Shown: positions 60,413 through 64,000 of the stretch, one piece after another
How the letters are laid out: each line of letters opens with the position of its first letter
How positions within the stretch are numbered: position 1 is the first letter of the stretch
Source of the DNA: Oerskovia merdavium
GTDB taxonomy: Bacteria > Actinomycetota > Actinomycetes > Actinomycetales > Cellulomonadaceae
Reading direction: 5' to 3'
Length of the DNA: 64,000 bases
NCBI RefSeq assembly: GCF_014836755.1
Contig: NZ_JACSQF010000009.1
Coordinates: 105,291 to 169,290 of the forward strand
Made by a program: the position numbers and the translations under genes
The notes under the pieces: model-generated
Seen by the model: the letters and a program-made list of their open reading frames with translations, nothing else
Databases searched by the model: none
What the model was told of the DNA's origin: nothing

Positions 60413-61675
60413 GTGTCCCGCACGCACATCCCAGGAACACCGGGACTGCTCCGCACGATCAACGACCGCGCGGCGCTCGAGCTCCTGCTCGACACCGGCC
60501 CCATGACGCGGTCCCAGATCGGCGACCTCACCGGCGTCTCCCGCCCTACATCCTCCCAGATCGTCGCTCGCCTCGAGACCGCCGGGCTGATCGAGGCGAC
60601 AGGAGCGGTCCAGGGCGCGCGCGGCCCGCAGGCCGTCATGTATGCCGCACGCACCGACGTCGTCGTCGGCCTGGCTCTCGACGTCCTCCCCACCGGGGTG
60701 CAGGCGAGCGTGGTCGACGCCCGCGGGAACGTCCTCGGCACGGCCGACGTCCCCACGTCCGCGGAGCGCACGGCGATCCGCGACGTCCGGGCCGCGTGGG
60801 ACGCTGCCTGCGCGGACGCGGGCGTGCCCGTCGAGCGCGTCGGGACGATCGTCGCCGGGGTCCAGGCCGCGGCCGACCCGGTCAGCGGGGACCTCTGGCT
60901 CGTGGGCGACCTGCCGGGGTGGCCCCTGCTCGCCGTCCGCACGCTCCTCGAGCAGGAGCTCGGCGTCCCCGTCCGGATCGAGAACGACGTCAACCTCGCC
61001 ACGATCGCCGAGCGCGACGCGGGCCGTCGCACCGAGAAGAGTTTCGCGCTGCTCTGGCTCGGCGGAGGCATCGGCCTCGGCACGCTGATCGACGGGTCGC
61101 TCCACCACGGCGCGACCGGGGCCGCGGGCGAGCTCGGCTACCTGCCGGTCCCCGTGACGGTCCGCGAGTACGACGACCACTCGATGAACCTGCAGGACCT
61201 CGTGGGCGGGCGCCGCTTCGAAGAGCTCGCCGGCCGCCACGGCGTCCCGGGCGAGACGTACGACGAGATCCTCGCAGCCATGGCCGCCGACCCCGACAGC
61301 CCCGCGGTCGTGGCGCTCGTCGAGGACTTCGGGCGTCGTGTCGCGGCCGTGGTGCAGCCGGTCGTCGCGGTCGTCGAGCCGCACCTGCTGGTGCTCGGCG
61401 GCCCCACGTGCATCGCGGGCGGGCAGCGGCTCGCGGACGCGACCCGCAGCCACCTCATCGACACCGAGCAGGGCGTGGCGCCCATCGCGCCGACCCTGGT
61501 GCCGGTCGCCCCCGTGCTCCGCGGGGCCGAGGCCGTCGTCGCGGCCGACGTCCGCTCCCTGCTGCTCGACCGGGTCTCGCTGCACCTCGCGGACCACGGC
61601 GCTCCGCCCGTCTCCTCCCCGGCGGCCCGCCCCAGCACGACGACCGGCGCCCGCGCGCCCTCGAACTCGGGGTAG
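60413..61675 (+). CDS. ROK-family transcriptional regulator
   Basis: 420 residues. Winged helix in 10-80 (LLRTINDRAALELLLDTGPMTRSQIGDLTGVSRPTSSQIVARLETAGLIEA). The ROK domain has VGLALDVLPTGVQASVVDA, ENDVNLATIAERDAG with Glu-Asn-Asp, FALLWLGGGIGLGTLIDGSLHHGATGAAGELGYLPV near 210-245 and LVLGGPTCIAGGQRLAD. The Cys-X-Cys zinc motif normal after the His is absent, so it probably lost kinase activity and senses a sugar only. GTG 60413 follows AGAGAGG and the operator above. Target genes other than itself are not evident here. Confidence 0.88.
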   Translation: MSRTHIPGTPGLLRTINDRAALELLLDTGPMTRSQIGDLTGVSRPTSSQIVARLETAGLIEATGAVQGARGPQAVMYAARTDVVVGLALDVLPTGVQASVVDARGNVLGTADVPTSAERTAIRDVRAAWDAACADAGVPVERVGTIVAGVQAAADPVSGDLWLVGDLPGWPLLAVRTLLEQELGVPVRIENDVNLATIAERDAGRRTEKSFALLWLGGGIGLGTLIDGSLHHGATGAAGELGYLPVPVTVREYDDHSMNLQDLVGGRRFEELAGRHGVPGETYDEILAAMAADPDSPAVVALVEDFGRRVAAVVQPVVAVVEPHLLVLGGPTCIAGGQRLADATRSHLIDTEQGVAPIAPTLVPVAPVLRGAEAVVAADVRSLLLDRVSLHLADHGAPPVSSPAARPSTTTGARAPSNSG

Positions 61676-61695
61676 CTCCTCTCACCTGCCCCGAC

Positions 61696-61732
61696 GGGTG
61701 GTGGTCGCGGCCTGGGACGGCGACCACCACCC
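61696..61732. terminator. Bidirectional terminator hairpin
   Basis: GGGTGGTGGTCGC (61696-61708) and its complement (61720-61732) with an 11-base loop, between the convergent ROK and PIG-L genes. Confidence 0.7.
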
Positions 61733-61806
61733 ACCCTCAGGCGGTCGCGGCCCTCCTGCCCGACGGCGGAGCGCACCACGCGCCGTCCGCTCGCCGCCCT
61801 CTCGGC

Positions 61807-62652
61807 TCACCCCAGCAGGGCTCGCACCTCGGCCGCCGTCGTCGCCCGCCCGTAGTCGGCGAGCTGGAACGACTCGGCGTACTCCCCGACGGGGTCGAGG
61901 CCCGCCGCGGCGACCGCCGCGCGCATCTCGGGCTGGGTGTACAGGTACGGCGCCCAGTGCTCGAGCACGAACGCCCGCTGCCCCGCGGGGTCGCTCGCGG
62001 GCGGGACCTGGTCGAGCAGCCCGCGCTGCCAGGGCGCGAACTCCAGGAACTGCGAGGCGTGGGCCAGGCAGGCACGCAGCTTGGCCTCGATCGTGCTGCT
62101 CACGTCGACCACCACGTCGTGCCGGTGGTGGGCGAGCGCGTCGTGGTCGGGCATGAGCAGGCACACGGGCGGGGTCGCCAGGGCAGGGACGCGGGGCACG
62201 ACGTTCGCGAGCCCGACGACGGAGACCGCCTCGCGCACGAGGCGTCCGGCCGCGCGGTTGTCGAGATGGCCGGGGCACTCGTCGTGGAACGTGACGACCA
62301 GGTCCGCCTGCCAGCGGCGGATCCTGGCGACCACCTCACGACGGAGCGCGATGCTCGGCACGAGCTCACCGTCGTGCTCGTCGAGCATCTCGTACTCCTG
62401 CACGCCGAGCTCGCGCGCCGCAGCGAACGCCTCGGCTGCGCGCCGGCGCGCGAGAGCCTTGCGGGGCGTCGACCAGTGCCCGGCGTCGCCGTTCGTCAGC
62501 GACAGGAACTTCACGCCGTGACCGGCCAGGGCGAGCCGTGCGGCGATGCCTCCTGCGTACTCGTCGGGCTCGTCGGGGTGCGCCGCGACGACCAGGACAC
62601 GCAGCCGGTCGGCGAACATGCCGGGGGCCGGTCGCAGCTCCGCCGGAGTCAT
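61807..62652 (-). CDS. PIG-L/LmbE-type deacetylase
   Basis: 281-residue zinc deacetylase. VLVVAAHPDEPDEYAGGIAARLA near residue 20 is the AHPDD-type motif with His and Asp ligands for zinc, followed by VKFLSLTNGDAGHWS and VTFHDECPGHLDNRAAGRLVREAV with the third ligand His. LMPDHDALAHHRHD matches the family's later conserved region. Substrate unknown; GlcNAc-containing lipids or mycothiol-type intermediates are common in the family. The ATG overlaps the stop of the ASCH gene by four bases. Confidence 0.85.
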   Translation of the reverse strand: MTPAELRPAPGMFADRLRVLVVAAHPDEPDEYAGGIAARLALAGHGVKFLSLTNGDAGHWSTPRKALARRRAAEAFAAARELGVQEYEMLDEHDGELVPSIALRREVVARIRRWQADLVVTFHDECPGHLDNRAAGRLVREAVSVVGLANVVPRVPALATPPVCLLMPDHDALAHHRHDVVVDVSSTIEAKLRACLAHASQFLEFAPWQRGLLDQVPPASDPAGQRAFVLEHWAPYLYTQPEMRAAVAAAGLDPVGEYAESFQLADYGRATTAAEVRALLG

Positions 62653-63197
62653 CGCGGACGCGGGAACCGCAGCTCGAAGCGCTCGCAGACCACGGGCATG
62701 TCGTCGCGGAACTCGTGACCGACCAGGACCCTCGTGAAGTAGTCGCGGTGCCCGGCACGCCATGCCTCGAGCGTCCGGTCGTCCTCGCCCTCGGCCGCCG
62801 CGAAGTCGGCGTCGACCTGGTCGAAGGGCACGATCTCGACGGACGTGGTGCGGATCAGCGCACGCGGGTGGCCGTCGCCGTCCAGGATGATGGACAGCTC
62901 GCCGACTGCCGGCACCGGGGTCTCGTCGTCGTACTCCCAGTGCGAGGACGACGTCGCGGTCTTCTCGCCCGAGAGCACCGCGTGGAGCAGCCCGTCGGCG
63001 AGCTCCGGGTTGTCGCCGAACGACCACGCGGGGGGCGGCACGGTCGCGGAGACCCCGAACCCGGTCACCACTCCGACCTTGCCCTCCCCCGCACGCACGC
63101 GCGCGGTCTCCCAGAACTCCAGGAGTTCTGCTGCTCGCGGGTCCTCGCTCGTACCGGCGCTCGTGCCGTCTGCCCTGCGGTCGATGTCGTCGCTCAT
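62649..63197 (-). CDS. ASCH-domain protein
   Basis: 182 residues. ASCH fold marks: WSFGDNPELADGLLHAVLSGEKTATSSSHWEYDDETPVPAVGELSIILDGDGHPRALIRTTSVEIVPFDQVDADFAAAEGEDDRTLEAWRAGHRDYF, including the Gly-Glu-Lys-Thr-Ala-Thr core and the Phe-X-X-Val-X-X-X-Phe helix. ASCH proteins bind or modify RNA or nucleotides. Coupled by overlap to the PIG-L gene; no link in function is evident. Confidence 0.88.
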   Translation of the reverse strand: MSDDIDRRADGTSAGTSEDPRAAELLEFWETARVRAGEGKVGVVTGFGVSATVPPPAWSFGDNPELADGLLHAVLSGEKTATSSSHWEYDDETPVPAVGELSIILDGDGHPRALIRTTSVEIVPFDQVDADFAAAEGEDDRTLEAWRAGHRDYFTRVLVGHEFRDDMPVVCERFELRFPRPR

Positions 63198-63497
63198 GCG
63201 TCCATGGTGGACCACGGAACGCCGGACTGCCCGTCTTGTCGCACTTTCACCGGTGGATGTCGCTCAGATTCCACCCGGCCGACCGTCTCGTCGGAGGAGT
63301 ACGTCCCCCTCGGCGAACCGGCGCGGCCCGGCGCGAGCACGTGTCGTCCTGGCGGACCTACCCGTCACCCTCGACCGAGCCCCGCCGCCCCCGCACGACC
63401 ATGGACGCAGCCGCGACCCGCGTTCCCGAGGAGGCACCGCCGTCGGGCACCCGCGCGCGCACGGGCGACCCGACCGCACAGAGGCGGGCGGCGCCTG

Positions 63498-63556
63498 CCG
63501 CGCGATCGTGGTCGGGTCTGGCGGGAGGCCGCCAGGCCGGAGGGAAGATCGCGCGG
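63498..63556. terminator. Nested inverted repeat downstream of ilvC
   Basis: CCGCGCGATC (63498-63507) and its exact complement (63547-63556) enclose 39 bases that contain a second hairpin, CTGGCGG/CCGCCAG. It lies in the gap 63198-63612, which has no convincing gene; a small hairpin GGTGAG/CTCACC at 63577-63591 sits nearer the ilvC stop. It may be the ilvC terminator. Confidence 0.4.
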
Positions 63557-63612
63557 TAGGTGCCGCCCGCCTCGAAGGTGAGCCACTCACCCCGCGTGAA
63601 GCGAGGCGAAGG

Positions 63613-64000
<388 letters not shown>

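Noticed and set aside
63236-63559. 107-residue open frame on the plus strand before ilvC
   Set aside because: Arg/Ala/Pro-rich, no ribosome site, no motif, and it crosses the nested inverted repeat.

Overview
The window is very GC-rich, densely coded DNA with many GTG starts, 4-base start/stop overlaps and DUF2510-type, ROK, RpiR and NnrS-like genes. This points to a high-GC actinobacterium; the sugar and muropeptide genes would suit the Cellulomonas/Oerskovia/Promicromonospora area of the Micrococcales, but that placement is an inference. No rRNA, tRNA, CRISPR array, transposase or integrase was recognised.

Layout. 1-7941: malate synthase (aceB), a secreted/membrane protein, then a minus-strand run of a membrane glycerophosphodiesterase, a DUF1353 protein, a 5'-nucleotidase and a small zinc protein. 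8039-14032: a nitrogen-oxide module: a copper nitrite reductase fused to a multi-pass membrane domain, an NnrS-like membrane protein and a Cys-containing winged-helix regulator, overlapping one another, with a divergent hemerythrin-DUF2249 protein. 14462-36205: a defence island. It holds a complete type I Zorya operon (zorABCD), a PLD-nuclease/zinc-ribbon gene overlapped with hsdR, a NYN-domain protein, several small membrane or lipoprotein genes, then hsdS and hsdM preceded by a methylase-like protein that has lost its catalytic motifs. Two tandem DUF3892 genes and a lipoprotein gene close this stretch. 37111-41119: two alpha/beta hydrolases, YccF, a YggS-type PLP protein and a lipoprotein. 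41305-54957: peptidoglycan amino-sugar recycling: ABC importer genes, nagZ, anmK and murQ in one overlapping operon, and on the other side of lplA a sugar kinase, an RpiR regulator and a D-lactate dehydrogenase. 55043-64000: branched-chain amino acid biosynthesis (cimA with an upstream leader peptide and terminator, ilvE, leuB, the 3' part of ilvC), interleaved with a ROK regulator, a PIG-L deacetylase and an ASCH protein.

Non-coding signals add to the picture. A palindromic intergenic repeat occurs three times (1931, 14194, 36978), and two copies lie on either side of the defence island. The two halves of the type I restriction system each carry an identical 11-base GGGTTATCAGT box 100-130 bp upstream of their first gene. 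A 14-codon leader peptide rich in Leu, Val and Ile followed by an intrinsic terminator sits in front of cimA. Perfect inverted repeats that look like operators precede the ROK and RpiR-linked genes.

Working together: MurNAc-6-P etherase releases D-lactate, and the D-lactate dehydrogenase encoded with the RpiR regulator can oxidise it, so the 41-55 kb region reads as one pathway. The nirK-NnrS-regulator-hemerythrin set reads as a response to nitrite or NO. The least described parts are the methylase-like partner of hsdM, the hsdR-linked PLD/zinc-ribbon protein, and the cimA leader.
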